Position numbers and translations under genes: made by a program. Below the pieces are notes generated by a model. The model searched no databases and was not told the DNA's origin. It was given only the letters and a program-made list of their open reading frames with translations. Below, in pieces: positions 45,707-55,105 of a stretch of DNA of 64,000 nt (positions within the stretch are counted from its first letter, which is position 1; the number at the start of each line of letters is the position of its first letter). The stretch lies in NCBI GenBank assembly GCA_025345505.1, contig JANVCC010009742.1, positions 560,907 to 624,906 of the forward strand, in the 5' to 3' direction. This stretch comes from Todiramphus chloris collaris (taxonomy: Eukaryota > Chordata > Aves > Coraciiformes > Alcedinidae).

Positions 45707-48265
45707 TTAAGCCCTGAGGCGCTCGTTCTCCGTATCGAACGGCGCTTCCGGAATGACCGTCGCCTTGTGCGTCTTGCCGAGAATCTTGATCTCGAGCTGC
45801 GTGCCGAGTGCCGAATAATCCGGCTTGACCATGNNNNNNNNNNNNNNNNNNNNNNNNNNNNNNNNNNNNNNNNNNNNNNNNNNNNNNNNNNNNNNNNNNN
45901 NNNNNNNNNNNNNNNNNNNNNNNNNNNNNNNNNTGAGCTGGCCATTGGCGTAGATCGGCTCGCTGCCGCGGGCATCGACATCCGATACACCGGGGACATG
46001 CACTTCGAGCGTGACGAAATTCCACTTCAGGCCATCCTCGCGGGCCTTCACAACGGCATCGCGGCCGATGAAATCACCCTTGTTGGGATGAACGAAACGG
46101 TCAAGGCCGCTTTCGAAGGCATTGTATTCGATCGAGAGTTCGCGCGGGATCAGGCGATAGGACTTTTCCACCGCCATCGCCGTCATCGCACGGATGCCGA
46201 ACGGCTTGATGCCGAATTCCGCACCGGCTTCGAGCAGCAGGTCATAAATGGTGTTCTGCTGTTCAATGGGGTGATGCAGTTCCCAGCCGAGCTCACCGAC
46301 AAAGTTGACGCGCAGGGCATGGGCCGTGGCCGTGCCGACGCTGATTTCCTTGCCCGACAGCCAGGGGAAGGCTTCGTTGGACAGGTCCGCACGGGTGATC
46401 TTCTGCAGAACCTCACGGCTCTTGGGCCCCGCAAGCACCAGCACGCCATACATCTGCGTGATCGGGCGGAGGGTTACCGAGCCGTCCGTCGGCAGGAGTT
46501 TGACCAGATAATCATGATCATGGTTCTCGTAAGCACCGGCGGATACCAGATAGAACTTGCCGGGCGCCCATTCATAGACCGTGAATTCGGAGCGCACCCC
46601 GCCCTGCTTGGTCAGGAGGTGGCACAGCGCAATGCGTCCCTGCTTCTTGGGAATGCGGTTGGCCAGAATGGAATCGAGCCATTCGCGCGCACCGGGGCCT
46701 GTTACTTCCATCTTGGCAAAGGCCGACATGTCGAGCAGGCCGACATTGCTGGTGACGTTCTTGATCTCGTTGCCGACATGTTCAAAGTAGTTCGAACGAT
46801 GGAAGGACCAGAGTTCCTTCACCTTGCCGTCCTTGTCCGGCTTCGGATGGTTGTGGTTGAGCAGCACATCCGGCTTGTCGAGTTTTGCAACCTCGAGGCC
46901 ATAGCCCTGCGGTGCAAACCAGTTGGCGCGCTCCCAGCCATAGACGGTGCCGAACACGGCGCCGAGCGCCTTCTGGCGGTCATAGGAGGGCGAACGCTTG
47001 AGCGGACGGGCCGCGCCGCGCTCTTCATCCGGGTAGTGCACCGAGAACACCTCGGCATAGGCTTCCTCGTTCTTTTCCTTGAGGTAGCCTTCCGTCGCAT
47101 AGGGGCCGAAGCGGCGCGGATCGACGCCCATCATGTCGATGGAGGGCTCGCCCTCGACAATCCATTCGGCCAGCTGCCAGCCGGCGCCGCCAGCGGCAGT
47201 GACGCCGAAGGAATGGCCTTCATTGAGCCAGAAATTCTTCAGACGCGGGGCTGGACCGATGATGGGCGAACCATCCGGCGTATAGGCGATGGCGCCGTTG
47301 TAGACCTTCTTGATGCCGACTTCGCCAAAAGCGGGAACGCGGGCAATGGCGGTTTCGATATAGGGTTCGAGCCGGTCGAGATCCTCCTGGAACAGCTCGT
47401 ACTCGCTGGCATCGGACGGGCCGTCGACATAGCAGACAGGCGCACCCTTTTCATATGGTCCGAGCAAAAGGCCGCCGTTTTCCTCACGCATGTACCAGGA
47501 CGAATCGCTCTCGCGCAGCACGCCCATCTCCGGCAGGCCCTTGGCCTTGCGCTCGAGAATGGCCGGATGCGGCTCGGTGACGATGTACTGGTGTTCAACC
47601 GGAATGACCGGCACGTCAAGTCCGACCATCTTGCCGGTCTTGCGGGCAAAATTGCCGGTCGCCGAGACGACGTGTTCGGCAGTGATATCACCCTTGTCGG
47701 TCTTGACGAGCCACTCGCCCGAGGGCAGCTGCTCGATGCCGAGAACCGTGGTGTAGCGATAGATGGTTGCACCGCGATCGCGCGCGCCCTTGGCAAGCGC
47801 CTGCGTCAGGTCGGCCGGCTGGATATAGCCGTCTTCCGGATGCTGGATGGCGCCGAGAACGCCGTCCATTTCCGCCAGCGGCCAGATTTCCTTGACCTGT
47901 TCCGGCGTCAAAAGCTTGACCGGCACGCCGATCGTCTCGGCAACACCGGCATAATACATATATTCGTCCCAGCGGTCCTTGGTGCGGGCGAGACGGATGT
48001 TGCTGCAATTGGTGAAACCGACATTCATGCCGGTTTCCTCTTGCAGCTCCTGATAGAATTTCACGGAGTATTTGTGGATCTGGCCGACGGAATAGCTCAT
48101 GTTGAACAGCGGCAGCAGTCCGGCCGCATGCCATGTCGAGCCGGAGGTCAGTTCCTTGCGCTCGATGAGCACGACATCGCTCCAGCCCTTCTTGGCCAGA
48201 TGATAGAGTGTCGACACACCCACCACACCACCGCCGATCACAACTACACGCGCTTGGGTCTTCAT
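45707..48265 (-). CDS. Dimethylglycine dehydrogenase-type flavoprotein 2 (contains assembly gap)
   Basis: The protein of about 850 residues has the same plan as flavoprotein 1: FAD-binding VVIGGGVVGVSTLYHLA at 8-24, SGSTWHAAGL with His46 at the covalent-FAD position, a middle domain, and GcvT aminomethyltransferase domains. It differs in sequence throughout (for example HSFGVTAAGGAGWQLAEW). It has the features of dimethylglycine dehydrogenase: the FAD domain oxidises the N-methyl group and the GcvT domain passes formaldehyde to tetrahydrofolate. The gap of 100 N (45834-45933) falls about 40 residues before the C-terminus. The frame is kept across it, and sequence on both sides fits the family, so the gene is probably intact. 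It is convergent with the GbdR-like gene. Confidence 0.9.
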   Translation of the reverse strand: MKTQARVVVIGGGVVGVSTLYHLAKKGWSDVVLIERKELTSGSTWHAAGLLPLFNMSYSVGQIHKYSVKFYQELQEETGMNVGFTNCSNIRLARTKDRWDEYMYYAGVAETIGVPVKLLTPEQVKEIWPLAEMDGVLGAIQHPEDGYIQPADLTQALAKGARDRGATIYRYTTVLGIEQLPSGEWLVKTDKGDITAEHVVSATGNFARKTGKMVGLDVPVIPVEHQYIVTEPHPAILERKAKGLPEMGVLRESDSSWYMREENGGLLLGPYEKGAPVCYVDGPSDASEYELFQEDLDRLEPYIETAIARVPAFGEVGIKKVYNGAIAYTPDGSPIIGPAPRLKNFWLNEGHSFGVTAAGGAGWQLAEWIVEGEPSIDMMGVDPRRFGPYATEGYLKEKNEEAYAEVFSVHYPDEERGAARPLKRSPSYDRQKALGAVFGTVYGWERANWFAPQGYGLEVAKLDKPDVLLNHNHPKPDKDGKVKELWSFHRSNYFEHVGNEIKNVTSNVGLLDMSAFAKMEVTGPGAREWLDSILANRIPKKQGRIALCHLLTKQGGVRSEFTVYEWAPGKFYLVSAGAYENHDHDYLVKLLPTDGSVTLRPITQMYGVLVLAGPKSREVLQKITRADLSNEAFPWLSGKEISVGTATAHALRVNFVGELGWELHHPIEQQNTIYDLLLEAGAEFGIKPFGIRAMTAMAVEKSYRLIPRELSIEYNAFESGLDRFVHPNKGDFIGRDAVVKAREDGLKWNFVTLEVHVPGVSDVDARGSEPIYANGQLXXXXXXXXXXXXXXXXXXXXXXXXXXXXXXXXXXMVKPDYSALGTQLEIKILGKTHKATVIPEAPFDTENERLRA
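45834..45933. other. Assembly gap of 100 N inside flavoprotein 2
   Basis: Exactly 100 N, a size usually used as a place holder. The reading frame of the gene continues in phase on the far side. Confidence 0.99.
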
Positions 48266-48479
48266 TTCATTCTATCCTCTGATATCAATCGGTGGTCAGG
48301 CGGCACGCGCCATTTTCTGCACTATGCCGTTCGCACTGTCCATTGCTAAGGCCTGTTTGCGACATGGCCAAAACATGCCGCGACGCGCGGCAAACTGGCT
48401 GCGGTTTGTGCGAATTTCCGATCAAGGCAAGGGAATGATCTGCCGCATCGCGCATGGGAGCGACACCCTGAAAACGAAC

Positions 48480-48510
48480 AGGCCCGAACTGTTTTGCACA
48501 GTCCGGGCCT
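48480..48510 (-). terminator. Terminator after the small exported protein gene
   Basis: Stem AGGCCCGAACTG/CAGTCCGGGCCT (one mismatch) 28 bases after the stop of the minus-strand gene at 48538. The stretch 48266-48479 next to it holds no gene and probably carries the promoter of flavoprotein 2. Confidence 0.65.
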
Positions 48511-48537
48511 TTAGCTCGGCAATCGGCGGTGGCCGGG

Positions 48538-48801
48538 TTACTTGATCGAAACCTTGCCGCCCTTGATTTCGATGGTTTCCGCACCGGTCAGGGCTTCGCG
48601 GTCACCATTGGGAAAGGTGACGAAACAGCCGCCGCTGCAAAATTCAACCGTGTCTCCGGCCGCGACCTGCAGCTGGGTTTTGCTCGACCCTTCGGTCACG
48701 ACGATGGTCTGTGCGCTGGCATCGCTGTTCTTCAGGCTGGCGGCAAATGCAGGTCCGGCCAGAATAGTGCTCGTAAGAATGACAACTGCAAACTTGTTCA
48801 T
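48538..48801 (-). CDS. Small exported protein of unknown function
   Basis: The start is the ATG at 48801 with GGGGTGAT upstream; a frame reaching 48936 has no site. The 87-residue product has a signal peptide MNKFAVVILTSTILAGPAFA and a short mature part with TVEFCSGGCFVTFPNGDREAL, whose two cysteines could pair or bind metal. I do not recognise the family. It stands alone between the flavoprotein and the channel gene, with its own terminator. Confidence 0.7.
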   Translation of the reverse strand: MNKFAVVILTSTILAGPAFAASLKNSDASAQTIVVTEGSSKTQLQVAAGDTVEFCSGGCFVTFPNGDREALTGAETIEIKGGKVSIK

Positions 48802-48955
48802 ATCACCCCGGTGCTTCCACCGCCCCTGTTGCCTCGGGCTCAACTGGCCCTTTTCGACACCAGTTATAACGGGGTGAAACTGAACGGCAACTGAACGCCC
48901 CGTTATTTTTCCGTGATTTAGACGAAAGTGGGGCACTAGCCCCGCACACCGTTTC

Positions 48956-51496
48956 TCAGGACTTGGTCGTCTTCTTCACCGGTGCTTTCAGCTCCGCCTT
49001 CACCCGCTCGGTGATCATCTGCACGATCGCATCCGCGTCATCGAGGTGGATATTGACGTCGCGCTGCGGGAACGGAATTTCGATCCCCTCCTCGGCAAAC
49101 CGGTCGACCAGCGCAAAGCGGATTTCATTCTGCACTGTGCCGGAATTCGACAGGTCAGCCAGATGCACCCGCATCTCGAAATCCATTCTGGAATCGCCCA
49201 GCGCCTTGAACTGCACGAAAGGCTCCGGATTTTTCAGGACAAGCGGATGGCTGCGGGCAATGTCCATCAGGATGGCATGCACGCGGCGCGGATCGACCTT
49301 GTAGGAAACGCCAATCGGAATTTCGACGCGCCCCAGCTTGTTGCGGTGGGTCCAGTTGCCGACATTGCCGTTGATGAAGGACGAGTTGGGAATGATGATC
49401 GACTGGCGCTGGAAGGTTTCCACCTCGGTCGCGCGCACGCTGATCTTCTTGACAATGCCGCCGACGCCGCTGGTTTCGATCCAGTCGCCGACCTTGAAGG
49501 GACGCTCGGCGAGCAGGATCAGGCCGGAGACGAAGTTGGAGACGATCGCCTGCATGCCGAAACCGATACCGAGCGACAGACCGCCGGCCACCAGCGCGAG
49601 GCTGGAGAGATTGATGCCCGCCGCCGAGATGCCGATGAGCCCGGCCATGCCGAGGCCGAGATAGCCGACCGCCGTGCGGATCGAGTTGCGCACGCCCGAA
49701 TCCAGCTTGCCGCGCGCCATCACCCGCACATCCAGCCAGCCCTGGAACCAGCGTGTGAAGAAATAGAACAGCGCGAAGAGCAGGATGCCGACGGCAATGG
49801 CCACCAGCGAGATCGTCACCGAACCGATCTGGAAACCGGTGGCTATGGTGAGGAACCAGACCGTCATCTCGCTCCACTGGAAGCCCCAGAGCAGCAGGAT
49901 CACCGGAATGCCGAGGAGAAGCACGAAAATATTGATGATGATGCTGGCGATCAGGCCAAGCTGATCGAGTGTCGAGTCATCGATGCCGAAGCGCTTCTGC
50001 ACCGTGCTGCCGAGCACCGTGCCGCCCAGCGCATTCTCGTCGGCCACCGCGCGCGCCGTGAGGAAGCCCAGATACATCGTCACGAGCACAGCGCCATTGA
50101 TGACGATCTGCTGCGAGACGAAACGGGCAAAACCGATATAGCCCAGCAGCGCGGCGATGATCGGAATGAGGCCGATGGCATAAAGGAATAGCCGCAGCGG
50201 CCTTGGCCAGCGCCGGGCTTCGCCGGTTTCCTCATTCTCGAGCGGTTTGAGAAATGCCATGGCGAGGATCAGCAGCCCGACCAGAACCGTTGCAAACAGG
50301 CTCTTGGCCACCGTCAGCGACAGGGGTGAGGATGCAATCTGGTTGACCGTATTGGCGAGATAATCGAGCCCCGTGATCGTCGCCGTGGCCGTGACCAGAA
50401 CCATGAGAATGCGGCCCGGACGCGGTGCAACGCGCACCAGACGCCAGTTGGGCGCGCCCGGGCAAATGACGGCCTGGGCCAGCGCATGCACGAAATAGAC
50501 GATGCCGATCACCGAAAACAGCGTGTAGATCAGCGACGCGATATCCGGCCGCAGCACATTGAAATAGCCGAGGAAAAAGTAGGTCGTGGCCAGGAATACG
50601 CCGACGGTCACCGACCGCATCAGGGTCGACCAGAAGGCAACAGCCAGACGGCTCAGATAGGAGGGTTCTTCAACCGCCGGATCGCGCAGATAGAGATGCC
50701 CCAGCAACCGCTGGCCGCCGATGAGAAGCACCAGGGCGGTTATCGCGGCAAAGAAGGCGGCGGCCAGCAGGGACTGCCATTTGAAGGTGATGACGAAGCG
50801 CCACCAGGACGAAATGAGCTGGTTCATCGTGCCCATTTCCCGGCCATAGGCGTCGATGACTTCGCTGCCGAGGGAATAGTTGATGTCGACGCGCTGCGAC
50901 AACGTATTGGCAAAAAGCTCGCGCCGGGCATCGCCGATCGCATCGATCATCTTGTTGACTTCGAGCAGTTGGTCTTCGGTTTCGCCGAGAACCGCGTTGA
51001 TCTCCGCCTTTTCCGTCGTCAGGCGGGTGCGTTCATCCGTGACGATCTTCGCTTCGGCCGGCTGCCCCTGGGCTGGCGGTGCGCCCAGCTGTTCCAGGCG
51101 GGCATTGATCTCGGTGATGCGCGGCCGGAACGAAACGCCGATATCCAGCAGTTTCTTGGCGCTCGCTTCCAGATCGAGGCGCAGATTGGCAAGCGCCGCG
51201 TCGGCATCGGCCTTCTGCTTGAATTTCTGTTCATAGGTCGAGATCTGCTTCTTCAGCGCATCGATGGCCGGGCGCTGTTCGGCGACGATGTTCGATTTGA
51301 CGGCAGGCGCTGGCGCTGGCGCCACGGGCGCCGGCTCCGCTGCAGCGGGCGCAGGCTCCGGTGCAGGGGCTGGTGCGGGCGATGTGGCGGCCGGTTCTGG
51401 CGCCGGGGTCTGCGCCAAAGCCAGTTGCACCGGGGCCGCCAGAAACAGAACGGCGGCAATCGTCAGAAGAATCTGCCGAAGGAAAGATGAGATCAC
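48956..51496 (-). CDS. Large mechanosensitive channel (MscS family with DUF3772)
   Basis: The preferred start is the GTG at 51496, which places the signal peptide (ISSFLRQILLTIAAVLFLAA, then PVQLALAQ) at the N-terminus; an ATG at 51556 would put 20 charged residues before it. The protein of about 846 residues has a Pro/Ala-rich stretch, a periplasmic coiled DUF3772 part (about 85-215), several membrane segments, and an MscS core: GLSLGIGFGMQAIVSNFVSG (pore helix), then KVGDWIETSGVGGIVKKISV. Family knowledge: such channels open on membrane tension and release solutes during osmotic downshock, relevant beside betaine (osmolyte) genes. Residue numbers are approximate. Confidence 0.88.
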   Translation of the reverse strand: MISSFLRQILLTIAAVLFLAAPVQLALAQTPAPEPAATSPAPAPAPEPAPAAAEPAPVAPAPAPAVKSNIVAEQRPAIDALKKQISTYEQKFKQKADADAALANLRLDLEASAKKLLDIGVSFRPRITEINARLEQLGAPPAQGQPAEAKIVTDERTRLTTEKAEINAVLGETEDQLLEVNKMIDAIGDARRELFANTLSQRVDINYSLGSEVIDAYGREMGTMNQLISSWWRFVITFKWQSLLAAAFFAAITALVLLIGGQRLLGHLYLRDPAVEEPSYLSRLAVAFWSTLMRSVTVGVFLATTYFFLGYFNVLRPDIASLIYTLFSVIGIVYFVHALAQAVICPGAPNWRLVRVAPRPGRILMVLVTATATITGLDYLANTVNQIASSPLSLTVAKSLFATVLVGLLILAMAFLKPLENEETGEARRWPRPLRLFLYAIGLIPIIAALLGYIGFARFVSQQIVINGAVLVTMYLGFLTARAVADENALGGTVLGSTVQKRFGIDDSTLDQLGLIASIIINIFVLLLGIPVILLLWGFQWSEMTVWFLTIATGFQIGSVTISLVAIAVGILLFALFYFFTRWFQGWLDVRVMARGKLDSGVRNSIRTAVGYLGLGMAGLIGISAAGINLSSLALVAGGLSLGIGFGMQAIVSNFVSGLILLAERPFKVGDWIETSGVGGIVKKISVRATEVETFQRQSIIIPNSSFINGNVGNWTHRNKLGRVEIPIGVSYKVDPRRVHAILMDIARSHPLVLKNPEPFVQFKALGDSRMDFEMRVHLADLSNSGTVQNEIRFALVDRFAEEGIEIPFPQRDVNIHLDDADAIVQMITERVKAELKAPVKKTTKS

Positions 51497-51830
51497 GGGT
51501 TCAGATCCATTTATGAACAGTTTGCTTCGTCGATTTGCCCGTTCATGTCGGCACAATCAAGGCACTTTCTGCTTTCATTCTCGCGACTGGTCGGCTTGTT
51601 GACAGTGCTCGCCGCTATCGTGATGACCATTCCAGCAATGCGACAGTAGCATAATGTCGGGGTAATCATGCATCGTCACACCTGCGGCAGGCCGGAAACT
51701 TGCCAAAGTCACAATTTTGCTCGCCTTCGCCTCGTGCTCATCTTGACCAGTACAGACGCACACTGTTGACTGGCACAATCGGGAAACAAACGTCCAACCG
51801 CAACAGATTCGCTTTCGAGACCAGAAGACC
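51497..51830. other. Upstream region of the sox genes
   Basis: These 334 bases hold no supported gene. A frame at 51575-51841 on the minus strand lacks features. In particular there is no soxB, nor a visible fragment of it, although soxB normally precedes soxD. The stretch should hold the promoters of the channel gene and of soxD. Confidence 0.6.
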
Positions 51831-52118
51831 ATGATCATCAAATGCCCCTATTGCGGCCCGCGCGACGTCATCGAATTCACCTATCAGGGCGACGCGACAC
51901 GCCAGCGCCCCGACCCGGCCTCATCCGATCAGGCCGCATGGAACGCCTATGTCTATGAGCGGGCCAATCCCATAGGCGCGCACCGTGAGTTCTGGCTGCA
52001 CAGCGGCGGCTGCCGCCAGCATCTGATCGTCACGCGCGATATGGCGACCCATGTCATTTCGTCCGTGGGCTTTGCCCGGGATGCCGTTGCCGCCGGGAAA
52101 GGCGGTGATCGCCCATGA
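51831..52118 (+). CDS. soxD: Sarcosine oxidase delta subunit
   Basis: The 95-residue protein begins MIIKCPYCGPRDVIEFTYQG; the CPYCG pair and a later HSGGCRQ segment match the zinc-binding delta subunit of heterotetrameric sarcosine oxidase. Family knowledge: the delta subunit is structural and binds zinc. The stop overlaps the soxA start by four bases (ATGA at 52115). It is the first gene of the soxD-soxA-soxG unit here; soxB, which normally precedes it, is missing from this place. Confidence 0.94.
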   Translation: MIIKCPYCGPRDVIEFTYQGDATRQRPDPASSDQAAWNAYVYERANPIGAHREFWLHSGGCRQHLIVTRDMATHVISSVGFARDAVAAGKGGDRP

Positions 52119-55105
52119 CCGCGTCACGGCTCCCCAAGGGTGGACGGATCGACCGCGCCAGGACGGTGCGGTTCACCTTCGACGGCAAGGCCTATAGCGG
52201 CCACCCCGGCGATACGCTGGCCTCGGCCCTCCTTGCCAATGGCGTGACGCTTTTCGGCCGCTCGTTCAAATATCACCGGCCGCGCGGCGTCTTTGCGGCG
52301 GGCAGCGACGAGCCGAATGCGCTCGTCACCGTTCTCAACGGCGATGTGCGCGAACCCAATGTCCGCGCGACGGAACTGGAAATCCATGACGGCCTCGTCA
52401 CCGAAAGCCAGAACCGGTTTCCCTCGCTCGAACACGATGTCATGGCCATCAACCAGCTGGCCGGGCCGATATTGTCGGCGGGCTTCTACTACAAGACCTT
52501 CATGGGCCCGGCCATCGGCCCGCTGCGCAGCACCAAGGTCTGGATGTTCTTCGAAAAATTCATCCGCCGCGCCGCCGGTCTCGGCAAGGCAGGCATTGCC
52601 GCCGATCCCGACCATTACGAGCGCATGAACGCTTTCTGCGACGTGCTGGTGGTGGGCACCGGCCCCGCCGGACTATTGGCGGCGGAAGCCGCAGCGGAAA
52701 CCGGCGCGCAGGTGATCATCGCGGAGGAACGGCCGGTTGCCGGCGGCGCACTGCTTGCATCGGCGGAACTGATCGACGGGCGCAACGCCGCAGTCTGGGC
52801 GCGGGAAAAGGCGGCAGCGCTCGCGGGCCGCGCCAATGTGCGTTTTCTCACCCGGACCTCCGTCTGGGGCTATTATGACGGCAATGTCCTGACCGCCATC
52901 GAGCATGTCTCCGATTTCAAGCCGAACCGCACCAAGGGGCAGCCGCGCCAGCGCCATTGGGTCATCCGCACCGGCAAGACCATTCTGGCAACGGGTGCGT
53001 TCGAGCGGCCGATCGTCTTTCCCGGCAATGACTGCCCCGGCGTCATGCTGGCCGATGCGGTCAGGCGCTATGCGGTCGAATATGGTGTGGCTGCGGGAAC
53101 CAATGTGACGCTGTTCACCAACAATGACAGCGCCTATGAGGCAGCCCGCGCCATGGCACAGGCGGGCGTCAATATCGTTGCCATCGTCGATGTGCGCGCG
53201 GATGTGTCCGGCGCCTGCATCGAGATTGCCTTGGCGGCGGGGGCGGAACTGGTCCTCGGCCACGCCGTCACCGGCACCCATGCGGGCAAGACGCTCAGCT
53301 CCATCACCGTGCAGCATTTCAATGCGCAGACCGGCCATGTCTCCGGCACGGCGCGGGAAATCAAGACCGATTGCCTCGGCGTCTCCGGTGGCTGGTCCCC
53401 CGCGATCCATCTCGCCAGCCAGGCGGGCGGCAAGCCGGAGTGGGACGAGGATTTGCAGGCCTTCCTGCCGCCGGAGGCCAACCAGAACTGGGTGACGGCA
53501 GGATCCGCAGCGGGATACATGGATACGGTCAGCGTGTTCTCCGATGGCGCGACCAAGGGCACCTCCTCCAAGACCAAACCGAAGCTGCCTGCCGTCGACG
53601 CCCCGATGTTCGATGCATCGCCCGCCCCCGTGTTTGAAATCGAGCCCGCGGCCAAATCGCAAAAGGCATTCGTCGACTTCCAGCACGATGTCACCGCCGA
53701 CGATATCCGCCTCGCCTACCGCGAGGGCTTCCATTCGGTCGAGCACCTGAAGCGCTACACCACGCTCGGCATGGCGACGGACCAGGGCAAGACATCAAAC
53801 ATTCCCGGCCTTGCCATCATGGCCGATGTGCGCGGCATTACCATTCCGGAGGCGGGCACCACCCGCTTCCGCCCGCCCTTCACGCCTGTATCCTTCGGTG
53901 CTATCGCCGGTGAGCGCTATGGCGACCTGCGGCCACACCGGCTGACCCCGATGCATGACTGGCATCTGGCCAACAGCGCCAAGACCTATGAAGCCGGCCT
54001 GTGGCACCGCCCGATGATTTATGGCAGCCATGGCGAGACGGTCGAACAGGCCTATGTGCGTGAAGCGCGCGCGGTGCGCCAGAGCGTGGGGATTGTCGAT
54101 GTTTCGACCCTCGGCAAGATCGACATTCAGGGTCCGGACGCGGGCGAACTGCTCGACCGTGTCTACACCAACATGTTTTCCACCCTGCCGGTCGGCAAGG
54201 CGCGCTACGGCCTGATGCTGCGCGAGGACGGCATTGTCTATGATGACGGCACCACCTGGCGGCTCAGCGAAACACAGTTCCTGATGACGACCACAACGGC
54301 CAATGCCGGAAATGTCATGCAGCATCTGGAGTTTTATCTGGATTGCGTCTGGCCGGACCTGCGCGTGCACCTGACCTCGGTCACCGATGTCTGGGCCGGG
54401 ACGGCCGTGTCGGGCCCGAAGGCCCGGGCTGTTCTGGAAGCCTGCGTCACGGGAACCGGTGTCGACAATGCAACCCTGCCGTTCATGGGCATCGTGCATG
54501 GCTTTATCGGCGATGTGCCGATCATGATCTGCCGCCTCTCCTTCTCGGGCGAGCTGGCCTATGAAGTCTATTGTGGCGCCGGCTATGGCACGCAGGTCTG
54601 GGAAGCGCTGCTCGAAGCGGGCAAACCCTTTGACATCATGCCTTACGGGCTGGAAGCGCTGGGCACGCTGCGCATCGAGAAGGGCCACGTCACCGGTGCC
54701 GAAATCGATGGCCGCACCACCGCGCACGATCTGCATCTCGACTGGATGCTCTCGAAGAAGAAGCCCTATATCGGCTCCGGCATGAAGGACCGCGCGGGAT
54801 TGAACGATGAAAACCGCCTGTCGCTTGTCGGCCTGATTTCGCTGGACAACCAGTCGATCAACGGCGGCAGCCATATCGTCAGCGATGCGGCGCCGCGCGA
54901 ACCTGCCGACAGTTTCGGCCACGTCACTGCGGCCTGCTATTCCCCGGCGCTCGGCAAATACATCGCGCTGGCGCTGGTCAAGCACGGCACATCGATGATC
55001 GGCAACCGTGCCTATGCGACGGACCTTCTGCGCGGCAAGCACGGCGCCGTCGAGATCGTCAGTCACCACATGTTTGATCCAGAGGGGAGCCGGATGCATG
55101 GCTGA
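52115..55105 (+). CDS. soxA: Sarcosine oxidase alpha subunit
   Basis: The 996-residue protein has the known order: an N-terminal 2Fe-2S-type domain without cluster (VRFTFDGKAYSGHPGDTLAS at about 18-37), an FAD/NAD-binding domain (LVVGTGPAGLLAAEAAAETG at about 177-196) and C-terminal GcvT domains with SFSGELAYEVYCG. Family knowledge: with beta, gamma and delta subunits it oxidises sarcosine to glycine and gives 5,10-methylene-THF and peroxide. The length is normal. It overlaps soxD by 4 and soxG by 8 bases, so the subunits are co-translated. The beta (SoxB) gene must lie elsewhere if the enzyme is made. Confidence 0.95.
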   Translation: MTASRLPKGGRIDRARTVRFTFDGKAYSGHPGDTLASALLANGVTLFGRSFKYHRPRGVFAAGSDEPNALVTVLNGDVREPNVRATELEIHDGLVTESQNRFPSLEHDVMAINQLAGPILSAGFYYKTFMGPAIGPLRSTKVWMFFEKFIRRAAGLGKAGIAADPDHYERMNAFCDVLVVGTGPAGLLAAEAAAETGAQVIIAEERPVAGGALLASAELIDGRNAAVWAREKAAALAGRANVRFLTRTSVWGYYDGNVLTAIEHVSDFKPNRTKGQPRQRHWVIRTGKTILATGAFERPIVFPGNDCPGVMLADAVRRYAVEYGVAAGTNVTLFTNNDSAYEAARAMAQAGVNIVAIVDVRADVSGACIEIALAAGAELVLGHAVTGTHAGKTLSSITVQHFNAQTGHVSGTAREIKTDCLGVSGGWSPAIHLASQAGGKPEWDEDLQAFLPPEANQNWVTAGSAAGYMDTVSVFSDGATKGTSSKTKPKLPAVDAPMFDASPAPVFEIEPAAKSQKAFVDFQHDVTADDIRLAYREGFHSVEHLKRYTTLGMATDQGKTSNIPGLAIMADVRGITIPEAGTTRFRPPFTPVSFGAIAGERYGDLRPHRLTPMHDWHLANSAKTYEAGLWHRPMIYGSHGETVEQAYVREARAVRQSVGIVDVSTLGKIDIQGPDAGELLDRVYTNMFSTLPVGKARYGLMLREDGIVYDDGTTWRLSETQFLMTTTTANAGNVMQHLEFYLDCVWPDLRVHLTSVTDVWAGTAVSGPKARAVLEACVTGTGVDNATLPFMGIVHGFIGDVPIMICRLSFSGELAYEVYCGAGYGTQVWEALLEAGKPFDIMPYGLEALGTLRIEKGHVTGAEIDGRTTAHDLHLDWMLSKKKPYIGSGMKDRAGLNDENRLSLVGLISLDNQSINGGSHIVSDAAPREPADSFGHVTAACYSPALGKYIALALVKHGTSMIGNRAYATDLLRGKHGAVEIVSHHMFDPEGSRMHG

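Noticed and set aside
45656-48349. Very long open frame (about 897 codons) on the plus strand
   Set aside because: It is antisense to flavoprotein 2 and only open because of GC-rich codon use; the minus-strand frame has clear FAD and GcvT motifs.
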